Of a DNA stretch of 64,000 bases, positions 49,701 through 61,700 are shown in pieces; positions within the stretch are counted from its first letter, which is position 1; every line of letters begins with the position of its first letter. The notes beneath the pieces were generated by a model. That model was not told the DNA's origin. It did not search any database and saw only the letters and a list, made by a program, of their open reading frames with translations. The position numbers and the translations under genes were made by a program. The DNA lies in assembly GCA_030141605.1 (NCBI GenBank), contig JAQGDQ010000048.1:558001-622000 (forward strand), given 5' to 3'. Source of the stretch: Tubiluchus corallicola (taxonomy: Eukaryota > Priapulida > Priapulimorpha > Priapulimorphida > Tubiluchidae).

Positions 49701-52700
49701 GTTTCAATAGCATAAAATCACGAGGAGTTAAATTATGGAATTCGTTGCCAAAAGATACCTTTGAAGGTAGCTTATTTTCTGCTTCCAAAAATACACGAAA
49801 ATCTTACTAAATGGATATACCTGTGGTACATAACTTGTAAGACTAATAAGCAAGCTAGCAAGTTTTTGTTTTTTTCTCCTCATCTCCTAAGTAATTGTTG
49901 CTCTTTCTCATACTTACTTTTTCTCATAAATTTTTCTATATTACACCTTTTTTTTGATGGTTATTTTTTTCTTTCCATACTCTCAGTTTTTAACTGTACT
50001 CACTAATCTTGGTCAAATGCCCCTGTTAATAAGACCCCATTTGAAACTACTACATGTAATAATCCTAATTACTGAATAACTGTATTGTTTTGTTTAGATT
50101 TACGTATCTAACTTTATTATTTTTTGTTTTCAGTTCTTTTTTGATAATTTGTATCATTTATACTGTTTTTATTAATATTTTTTTATTTGTTTTTGTTTTT
50201 GTTATCTGCAGCATCATCGTTAGTTTTTAACATACTAATTTATTGATAAGAAAGGGCAGGAGACTAGGTGACCCTATGGCCCTTCCCTGCCCTGCTCCAT
50301 AATTATAATTACTTAATATTTAAAAAAATTTTGATGTTAAACTAATTGGAGAAAATAAATGTTCTATGTCCATATCTGTCTATGAGTCTATTAACTATGA
50401 GTCTATTATGCTGCGCCTACTGTAGTTTATTTTACGTCAACAATTTAGTATAATATACTTAACTAGTGTATGTGACATTTATTGATGTGATTGTTTATCT
50501 GAAAGATTATAGAGGAAATCTGACGATAACAAATGACTTTACGATCAACTTTAATTCAGCTCGTTGCCATTGTCTACATTATGTTGGATGCATGAATGAA
50601 TTAACTTTGCCTAAATGCCATACTAAAAACACACGGACTGTCATGGTCTGAAATTAATGCATTTGGTTAAATGTGGCATAGTGATTGATGATAATTAAAC
50701 GTTAAAAATATCTGCAGGATTTCCTAAAGAAAAGCTATGAGCCAAAGGTACAGCTTCCATACATTGTAGCTCCTGGAAGTCGGCCCAGAAGAGTGGAAAT
50801 TGGAAGGAGAATAAAAGCATTTCGACAACAAGACCTTAAGTAAACTGATTAACTTTACGTTCAAAGTACAAAACATCAGTAACAGCTGTTTTTAAACAGC
50901 ATAAAATACGTGCATGAATGACAAATTCAAATTATGAGTTTTAATCTGCTTTTACGTTGTGCATTGGTGATTTTAGATGCTATTGAAATTATAATTGAAC
51001 AGGACTTCGACAGGTGTAAACTGACTAACCATTCTCAGACTGCTTACCATTTAGTATTTATTTCATAAACTTAGCTGTAAATTAATTCTGGGAATCAATT
51101 CTCGCATTATCATATTTGCAACCATTGTCTTTGAAGCTTGTTTTCTTTTTTTGGGTTTGTAAGAGCATTAGTGTGTGTTAGTGTGAAATGACCTGGTGCT
51201 ATATGTTGTACTAAATGCAGAGTTTAGTTTATGTGTTTAAGTTCAAATAAAATATGTTTCTTAAGTGCCAGTCTGCCAATTCTATTTATTTTAGCTATTG
51301 GCTTGCAAATTAATTTTTGTAGGACCTTGCTGCAGGAAAGAAATGTAGATTTTAAGCAGTTAATACCTCAATTTGTTTGTGATTATGGAACGAGTATAGA
51401 TGTGAAGAATGGTCATTTCCCAAATTTCTTACCATTGGAGGTATTTGATGACACAGGTAAGTATTGGTGAAGCTTATATCAGTTTTATGTTGGAACAGAT
51501 TTACCATTCTGTTATTACAGTAGTACGTATCTTGTAATGAATAGTCAATTGGTTTTTTAAATTTTTTTTTTAAAGACCTGAAAAATGTATTTTCCCACTT
51601 AACATATAAAAATAGATGCAAGAAATCAGTAATTAACACTTTATAAATTAAGGGATTTTTTGTTGTTTTATTATATAAGTTAAATTGTTACATAAATAAT
51701 ATATTGCCATGCAGGTTCACACTTTGTGTAGTTTTCTTTTGGATAGTGACTTAATAACTCCTGTCCAATAAAAAAATGGAAAGTGACTTAAAAACACGAA
51801 TTCGTGATTACACGAAACAGTTTGTGTACAAAAAAGTATAAATTGTTAACTAGTACACTGAACTATAAACCGTTAACTAGTACACTAAACTATAAATCGT
51901 TAACTAGTACACTAAACTATAAATCGTTAACTAGTACACTAAACTATAAATCGTTAACTAGTACACTGAACTATAAATCGTTAACTAGTACACTAAACTA
52001 TAAATCGTTAACTAGTACACTAAACTATAAATCGTTAACTAGTACACTAAACTATAAATCGTTAACTAGTACACTGAACTATAAACCGTTAACTAGTACA
52101 CTAAACTATAAATCGTTAACTAGTATGCTGAAGAACTAATTTTATGTACGTGAAATGGATGAGTATTTTTACTGTTATGTTTTTATATATAATTTATCAT
52201 TCTCACATAAGGTTTTGAGATTCATATGCTGTGTTTTGAGATTCACATAAAATGTAAAATACTAGATGAATGATTTGTTGTGTTTATTATAACTATTAAG
52301 TTACTTTGTTTAATTTTACTTTACTTTACTTCACTTTGCTGCACATCAAAATTTTTACTATAATGTCAAGGTTTTTACTTTTTAATTAACAAAGTTTATA
52401 GATTGTAAATTTAACTTCTACAAAAAGTCTATTATAGATTATTTATGTTATATTTCAAGGTTTTGACTGCAGAACGCCACAAGAGTGGATGGACCTCGGC
52501 CGCTGTGACGGAAAACAAAGACCCATTCCTGCCAAAGCTTTGCTACCTGTTGAAGGAGGTAAAGAATACCCTTTCTGAAAAGAGGCTTGTGTTGTCAAAT
52601 CACAGTAAAGTTGCAAAATAGTTCGTTTGTGGTGTATTACTCCTTTTTGAAATTTGTTGCATATTAAAAATTTACTTTTATTCGTTTTTATACAGGCTTA

Positions 52701-55700
52701 GATCATGAGTGGCAATCTGTTGGTGTTGTAAAATATGAGGCAATATCCAATATGTGTGTTGTAAAAAGAACAAAGCCTGGTGGTGCAGTTCTAGAAGCTG
52801 GCAAGTATTAATTCTTGTGCACTTATGTTTAAATTTTCCTTTTTTTAGTTGCATTTATTTGTTTGTAGCTTATTCGAGGGTTGTTAAAGACAGGTATGTT
52901 TGTTCTATTTTTGAACTATTAGACAGGACTTTTATTTGTTGGATATTCACTTGCACTCCAAACTAACCAAACTACTTTTTGACGTTTGATTTCTTGATGG
53001 ATAGACTTTGTGCATACACATCAAGTTTTTGTAAATTAATCTTTTTCAGGTGATCGGCTATTTGTGGTACCAAGAATTAGGTTGTTGTTTTCCGCAGAGG
53101 AACCACAGAAGTTTGCGAATAGGATTCAACATGCTCTTAAACAAAGAGATGAAACAGAAGCTTTACTCAGGTATCTTAGCATGTGTTTACATATTACCTT
53201 GTTCTGTATTACTGTTTGAATTGGCAAGTGTTTGGCATCTTTTGCAAATTGTTGTTTGTTAAGAAAGTCTACCCTATGTTTATCATTTACTATATTCATT
53301 TTCACTCAGACTTTTTATGCAGAGCTAATAAATTAAAAGGTGGATATTTTTTGTGTTGATTTTCTGTTGTTTAGATTTTCAGCCGTATTTGAAGTCTGAT
53401 TTACAGGTTGTATTATTGACATTTGGCTACTAAAGCTACTCATATACAGCAATGGTGTAGGCTTCAGTTTATCCCAGGAAGCTGTTCTTCTCTTTTCTTG
53501 TGATGTTAGAGTTGTTTCATTGGGTAATTTCATATGGTCCAAGTAAAAAATACTGTAAATGTGTACAGTGAATGTGCTTTGAACAGCAATTTTTGAAATT
53601 GTCTATAGCTGTTATTTGAAGGAATGACATTATTTTGATACAGTAAACGACAAGTTGCAAATTAATACGTTCTCTGTGAGAAGCTGTTTTAAGCTTACAC
53701 TGTTTCAGAATAATTTTGCACAAAATTTTTGTCACAGAGACTGACCAGCAGAATAGGACAGATCCGATATCTTAGTATTTTATATTGTGTAATAGTAAAT
53801 TTTCGGTCTATAACGATATTTTAAGGTTGAAATATTTTTATCGGTGTGTCCTTTTTTAGGTACAACCTGTACATTGACTGCATGCCTACTGATAGCTCCA
53901 TTTCAATGGATGATGAAATGTTGAAGAGAATCTTGGCATTGGCAGTGCAACCATTGAAAACGTGGTATAGCAAGTCTATTTCTGCTTTTAATTTTTATCA
54001 AAGCAATTCTTAGCATAATTTATAATGAATTATGCTGTGCTTCAATTGTGATTTATCTTTTTGAAAACAAGCTGGTGACCTATCATAAAGTGTTTTTACT
54101 AAGTTGTTGCTTTTAGTATGTATTTTCCACCTTGAAAAGTTGCTGGCTGTTTTTTGTTTGTTTTGATAGTTTGAGGCATTCTTGCATCTCAAATGTTTTG
54201 GTCCTATTGTTTGCATCTCCTGTAATTTGTTCTAGTTTAAAGACTTGTGAAGAAGATTTAATCCAGGACATAAAGCGTGATTTTTGTCGTACAATGAATA
54301 AGATGGCATTTGATGCTACAGTTAGGAATTATCCCAAAGCCTTTCCATTTATCACATTACCAAATGAACCAGCACAAACATCACCAGAATCAGGTATGAG
54401 TAACTGTTTTTTTTTGTTGCATGACTTGTCCATGGCATAATTCACATTTATTTGAATGCTAGCTGATTATAAAAAGCAGTCCAGCAAATTTTTGAATGGT
54501 AAGATGAGAAAACAGAAAATCTAGTTAAGGTGCTGCAGACTCTTATAGACATCATTTTTAGTTTATCATTCCTTGAATATTTCTAATGATTGTATAATCA
54601 AATTATTTGAAATGGCTGCTTTCACATCTTCATAATTTACTTTATGAAGCTAAACTTATAGTATAAAGTTAAACTCACACAGTCAGGGTTGTTTTTATCT
54701 CACTAAATCCTATTTTCAGTAACCAAAGACGTTTTTCTTCCCCTTAATGGTCCAAACGTACATTTATTTTATGGAGTTTAAAATGTGCAAAAATGTAGTA
54801 TTTAACCATAATTTCGGATTCGAACATGCATGTTTCAAGTTGAAATACTTGTTGTCAGAAATTAATTTTTATATTCATCTCATTTTTAAGTTAGAATTTT
54901 TCTACATTTAAGCTGCCATTCTAATAATACATTTTCCATGTTTTGCAGACTTTTTGTGGTAGTGAATACATATTTCTTTTTTTAGTACCTTTAGTAATCA
55001 AATTTTTTTTGGTATTGTTAATTCTGTTCTGTGCAGAAGCACTGTTTATATTTTGTAGATTTTCTTTTAATTCTTCTCTTGTAATGTGATATAGGTTATG
55101 CTGTATCCTGCCAGAAAGGAGAACTTGCCAAGACACGCCAGCAGTTTGCATTTAAATCAATTCATAACTGTCCAGAGGCCATTGAAGCAGCTGTAAAAGT
55201 GAGAACGGAATGCAATAAGGTAAAACTGTAACATGGTTTTTATTAATGAGTCGGTGTTGTTAATAACAGTAATTTGCAAAAAGGCTCTGGTAATAATAAA
55301 ACTTCTAAATAATCTCTTTTAATAGTTGGAAGACAAGTTAGAAAGTTCGTATAAGCAATAATTAGATTTTGTAATTTGCAACTAGGTAAACCCTGTGCAC
55401 GAGAGTACATTAATAAGATTCTTTGTGCATCTGTCTGGTGTTTAAAAGGCTAAAGATTTAATTGCTGGGCCAAATCCCAAATATATTTTTCACTAAACAC
55501 CTTCCAGAAACTTTTGAGGTTCTGTTGTTCAGATGCATTCATTTCTTCATTGTTAAGACTTTCAAAACCAATTTAAATGTTTGTTGTATGAGGTTTATTA
55601 TAACACCCATTAACAACTTGAAGCCACAGCTTCCATCAGGTTATTGTTATTTTAAATGTATATATAATACTACAATGTTGTTTTTTAAATTAAAAAATTA

Positions 55701-58700
55701 TGATTAATTGTTTTTAAAATGGCCAAAAACTGTGGCGAAAACATGTCAGAGGTGATATTTATTTAATTTTATTCTAATACTGAGCAGCCATAAATTCTGT
55801 GCTGCTTTGTTTACATTGTAAAATTGTAGATTTTTTGCCACATCACAATTGTGTTTCATTTGCTATCTTAGGTTCAGGCGATGTCACTTTTCAACACGCA
55901 ACAGACTAAAACAATGAGGTTAGAGGAGTTTGAACTGACACACAGTCAAGTCACAGCTCAGGTATTTTTGGTCTTTTTGTTAAATTTCTCGTAGACAGTT
56001 TCCTATACTGCATTGTAAAACATTTTAGTATTATTTCTAGTCTTTTTATTAGTTTACTTTTTATAACATTTTTTATTTTTAATATAGTTATGTGCGCTTT
56101 TTCACTACTTTATTGGGTACTGCTAGTTGGTTCAGATTAATATAAATGTAGCGTTGCTACGCAGATAATGGTCTGTCTGTCTAGCGGCTCAAACTGCACG
56201 TAGGTGATCTTATTTCTCATTTTTTCTCCCAAATGATTTTTCAGAATATGATGTAAAACATTAGTCTATTAGCCTTTTAGACTTTTAGATATTTTAGTAG
56301 TGCGACAGTTCATTGGTATCACCGTAAATATTAAACAACAATTTCTCTGTGCCTTTCAATAATTATTTTCAATAGTAGAGGCAGCAAACTAGACCTGTAA
56401 GTATTGATCTAGAAGAATAAAAATTTCGGAATTGCTGTAAAAGATACTGTTTAAGTGATAGCATGATGATGTTATTTATTATTGTATTTATGCAGGTTAC
56501 GAACTTTCTGCATGATCAGTGGATAATGACATTAAAGCAAAATGTGAGAACCAGCTTACAGGATGCTGGAAAGGGATGGTACAATCTCATGGAATCCTCT
56601 TGGGAGATTTACACCATGTCAAAGGTCTGCAAGTTCATGGAGAAAGTAAGGTTTTGCATGCAGGTAATTGCTAAACACAAATATTTAATTTCATATATCA
56701 CTATTGCTTTATATTGTAAAGTGATTGCATCCGTCATTTGGCAAAATTTCGTTGAGAAACAATTATCTACAGAGCAAGACATGCATGAAATTTCTGATAC
56801 CATCCAAATTTGCAAAATTCCAAAATCGGCAAATTTGCTGATACCATCCAAAAAATTTTAAGTTTGAATATTGAGTAGAATCGTTTCTGGTTCCACTTGA
56901 GATTAAAGGTGACTACTCAGTATTGTGGATTCTTTGGAAAAAAGGGCATTTATTGTGTCCAAAAAAAGTTATTGTTACGTTACAATGAGTAACAAGTATG
57001 CAGCTATCTCATAAATTGGGAATCTACCCCATGGGAGCAGGAAATATGATACAGTGACCATATCTGTTGAGCAAGGTGCTAAATTTAAGGAAAAAGTTTT
57101 GCGACTATCTTAACATGGTGCTTGAACTACCACTGCATGTTTATCTTTGTGTAGTCAGTAGGTTCAGTAAGACACTGTTTAATCAGATTGAAGCATGACA
57201 TGTCTGTTGCCTATGTAAGCTACTATTCATAGGACTATGAAATAAAATTGTCAGTTCAATTCTATTTAGTTCATAGATTCTGCTTTGCTGTTGCGTGTAA
57301 TATTACTCTTTTCACTTGATAGCGTAGATGTTGTCGCATTGATTTTTAGAATGACGACCGTATTTGTTGCTTGCTGTGCATTGTCTTTTTCCAAATAGGA
57401 CCTTATTGAGAAATAGTGCTAGCAGTTACATAAAGTTAATTTAATTATTGCCCATTACAGCTTGATATTAGATTGTGGTTTATGCTAAAATCATTAAAAC
57501 GTCCACTACTCAGAAGACTGTCATTGAAACTCCCAGCACTCAATGGTATAGTTGAATTATACAATCTAATTAAACTAATATGGAATCAGTTTTGTTTTCT
57601 TATATTTCTGTAAATGACAGATACCTTTGATAGTAATAAATTATGAATATTAGATTTATTTTGTTTCATTTAGGATGCAATGAGATATTTGGTGTTGAAT
57701 TCACTACATGCTTTCACTCAGCTTATTAGCGATGCATGTTCTTATGTAAAAGATTGCAAGGCTGATATGAAGTGGGAAGATGATCTTTTGACAAGTCCCT
57801 ATAAGTATGGTTTTTAAACTTTTTTTATTTTTGAAAATTTACATTTTGCAATTTGAAGGATTCTTACTAGTTAGAATCTCAAGTTTTATATTATTATTAT
57901 TATATATTATTTTCATACGTTCGTCTTTTTTGAGATGCTGAAGCTGCACATGGCTACATCATTTAGATAAGAAATAATATTATAATAGAGATATTTAGTG
58001 AAATGGAACAGAATAGGCATAAATGTTTTACCAATTTTTTATGACTGTGATGTACTCGCATTTAGAAATATGCATTTTCTTGACTCAAGTATTTCCTATA
58101 ACTGTTGATTTCTCTGTCTTTGCTGTCATTATGGTTTATTTTTATTGAAGCAGTATGTATTTTTTCTGGACAGGCAAAAACTAAAATTTCCTCCATTTTT
58201 TGTGGATTTGGTAGTTGATCAGAGTGGAGTCCACTATAGTACAGACTTGGAGTTATTTGCTACAGTCACACTGAATCTGTTTGAAAAAGCTCTTCAATTG
58301 ACACAGACTATACCTCAGCTGGAACCGGTAATTTAGTTAAATAATGTATGAAAGCTACATTTACATAGTAGTAGTAATTTATTGACTGTAATATCATATC
58401 ATAGATATCATACATTTATATCATTGAGCTTCCACTCAATTTAGGTGCCAAATTGTTTTTTAGACACAGTATCCATACACTTATATCTCGGTTTGCCAGA
58501 CAAACGCCAGGAGACGCCGGTCCAAATTTGACGATTATCTGTATTTACAGATATTAAGCTAATACAGTAGGCGCCGTGTATTAGATTCACGGTAATGTAG
58601 AACCAATTGCCTAATTGTCTCAAAAGCTTCTAGTACGGACCGCTCCTATGCAAAAGCTTATAAAACTTGGCAATTGACTCAGTTAAACTGCTTAAACATG

Positions 58701-61700
58701 CTGATTAAACCACATAAACACGCTGACGTAATGATGTAAACAAAGTGACGGCCCGCCAACTAGTGGTCAGCTCGCGAAACATCAGCCTGTGTCCGTAATA
58801 TACTGGGCTTTTTAACAGTCCAGATTTTGTCCGATTCTTCTGATATCCGTAAAATTGAGGTCTGGCAAACCCAGATATGGGTGTACCTGTTTTCGATCGA
58901 AAGTCTTAAAGAACTTCTTTCTTTTAAATTTGAAAGTTCATTGATACCGCAGTGTTAGAATTGTTTACATTTTCATAGTAGTAATAAACTCTGCTTTGCA
59001 TAGTCAAGCTAATTTTTTTCTTATCCTGTTTAGCATGTCATGAGTGAACTGTTCTGGCTTGGACAAAACCCACTACTAGAAAGTGTTGGTAAACATGAAC
59101 CAGAAGTTGAAGCAATGAGGTCCATCTTGTGTAGTTCTGTGCAAGCTTCTATATATCCTGTTACTGCTTATGCTGTAAAATACGAAGCTCGACTAGACTT
59201 GTTTTTCCTTGATGTAAAACAGTACATCAAGTATGACTGCTTTTGTGATCACTGTTTTGTTACTATTTTTATTTGATGTTGTCATGAAAATGAAGCATTT
59301 GGGCAGTCTTAGGAATTGGTATTAAGTATTGACTCATTTATTTGCTTTTGTTTTTGAAAGTAATCTGTGATTCATTGTTACTCATTTACATTTACCAGAC
59401 AGTTATGACAGACATTAATAAAAAGTATTGTGTTGAAGATCTTATTGGTTCTCAGTCTGTTATTTCCATAGCCCATATGTATATTTACATATTACTTTTC
59501 TGTTTTTTTCCCAGTTTTCTTATTATTTCATATCAAGTGATTGTGCTGATTTGATTTTGATAACTACTGTTCAATTGGTAGCATAGTCACATTGCAAATG
59601 CACAAATCAAATTAATTCTTCAGAAGAACTGCCTCAGTTATATGACTATGGCTGTAAGCAACCAAATGTAAAGTTATATGTTCCTACCGATCAAAGAAGT
59701 GTGCTTGTTGCATCTTATGTTTTGGTATGCGATTAGAATTGGTCATTTCAATTATAGACTCAATTATACAAAAATGCGTTGCCTTGACCAGGTTTGCAGT
59801 GCACAGAGCTAACAACGGTTTTTTAATGACTAAAGTAATTACATTACACAATAAAAATGTTTTCGATTAGTTCAGTGAGTTGGACTCACTTCCAATGTCA
59901 CTTAGAGTTCCATTTATTCGCCTTTTGATTTAAAAATTACTCAGGTTATAAATGTAGAAGCTTTTATTTGTTGGCATTTGTTAAAAAGAACTTGCAAATG
60001 GTAAATCTCTTTACCTGACTTTTTCTTAGCTGCTTAAGCCTTTAGTCACATGCGCATTGCTTCATATTGTAGGTTGGAAAGTGTCCTATGATAATTAAAC
60101 CTGGGAATTCATCTATAAACTTAGCTGGCTGTGTTTTCGTATAATAATTATTATGATGACAATAAGAGAAAAAATTAATTATATTTGTTTTAGGGCATAT
60201 GATTCTCAGCATCATAGTGCAGCTGAGTTTAGAAAAGAGATCAGCATGCACTTGGCAGAGAAACAAACACTTGAAGCAACGATTCCACCAAACATCGTTA
60301 TAGGCGCTTTCTACATCAACACTGACACTGTCAAGCAAAATCTAATAAAGAAACGCAAAGCTATTGCTGTTGCATTACAGGAGTTGCTGGCTACAACTTT
60401 ACGTATAGAAGCAGTGCAGGTAGGTAACTGCAGAAGCATAGAAGTATTGGTGGGGCGAATCATTTTTCAGAATTTATTTTGAGGGATTCTATTGTTTGTT
60501 TATAGCTGATTAATGAATACAAAAACATCAGCAAAAGACTATATGAAAAGCCGCAGTGCATGGAGGATTTGTCTGAGACGCGTGAATGGATGCTTACTAT
60601 TCCTGAGATGATGGAGGAATTACAAGAAAAAGCTGCTGTTGTCATAGAAGATCACAACGTCTTGGAAGAATTCTGGTTTCCTTTGAGTGGTGATGGTTTT
60701 TCTTCACTGTAAGCTAATGCTGATTTGTCAGTTTTATTAAAAAAAGCAACTAATTTTTCTGTATGATTATTTTTGTACTTCAATATTTATGTATGTTTTA
60801 TTCCACTTTAATTTAATTTGAGATAAATGGCTACCAGTGGTGGTTACTTGTTATTCATGCTATTTGTCAAATAACAATTCATTGTTTTTTAACTCTCTAC
60901 TAATGCTTATGCTAAAGTTCTAAATTAAAGTGAATAGCCGAATTTCTGCCTTGGTAACAGTTGAATTTTTATATGAGAAATGTAAAATAAAAACTTAAAA
61001 AACTAAAATGTATGAGCGAAAAACACATGGCAGTACAAAAATGTGAAAATATCTAGTTAAATGAAAACATTTTCAATTTCAATGATGATGTAACTAGAAT
61101 GTGTACAAATATAATCTTTTATGTTAAGAATATGCATTATTATGCGAGAGTTGCACTCTTAGATTATAGCATTTTCACACGTTTGCTAGCTAACTGTTAG
61201 ATGTGATAGTTGCTAGAGAACTTAACTACATTGTCTGAATAGGTGGACACTAATTGGCTGGCCACATAACCTTGAGTCACAAATTGAAGAAGTTGTTCAG
61301 CAGCACCTGGAAGATGAAGAGAGATTTAGACGAATCCAGCAAACTGACCAAGTTAATTTTGATGATAGGCTGGATGGTGTGAGGGTAAGGTTTATATTAC
61401 CGTAGTCGTCGACTTATAACCACAATCACTTCTGGGACTAATTGGTCTTAAGATGAGTAGGATACAAATCAGGTCCATATGTTCAAGGAGTTGTGTCCCT
61501 AACTGTAAGATATTGTATGTACGTGCAGTAAGCGTGGTGGTGCTGCGGATGAATTTATCGAAAGAGATGGAAAAAATGGAAATATTAGTTATAATTAGTT
61601 TTGTGTAATTAATTAATCAAGTTCTGGTCAAGTCGTAAAGTCGAGCAGTCGTGAGTTGCATAAGTTGTAAGTCGACGACTGCCTGTATAGAATTAGTTTG

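Larger units (their letters stand above)
46718..50717 (+). other. DNAH1 intron 2, 4 kb, hosting a LINE
   Basis: The largest intron seen in this gene. About 47812 starts tacagtaggtgccgcttaa, which resembles a left MITE terminus after TA, but no partner end was found. The interval 48100-50300 is a LINE, described separately. The remaining flanks show no coding sequence. Confidence 0.6.

Noticed and set aside
51804-52139. 111-codon open frame of repeated TSTLNYKSL
   Set aside because: Created solely by a 27-bp minisatellite whose unit is a multiple of three; inside a DNAH1 intron without splice support.
53171-53859. DNAH1 intron starting gtatcttag as a second U12-type (GT-AG) intron
   Set aside because: The donor departs from GTATCCTTT and no TTCCTTAAC-like branch site precedes the acceptor.
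57474-57546. Exon-like block in DNAH1 intron 12 with good acceptor and gtatag donor
   Set aside because: It would shift the phase (the flanking exons join directly in phase 0) and human DNAH1 has no residues here.
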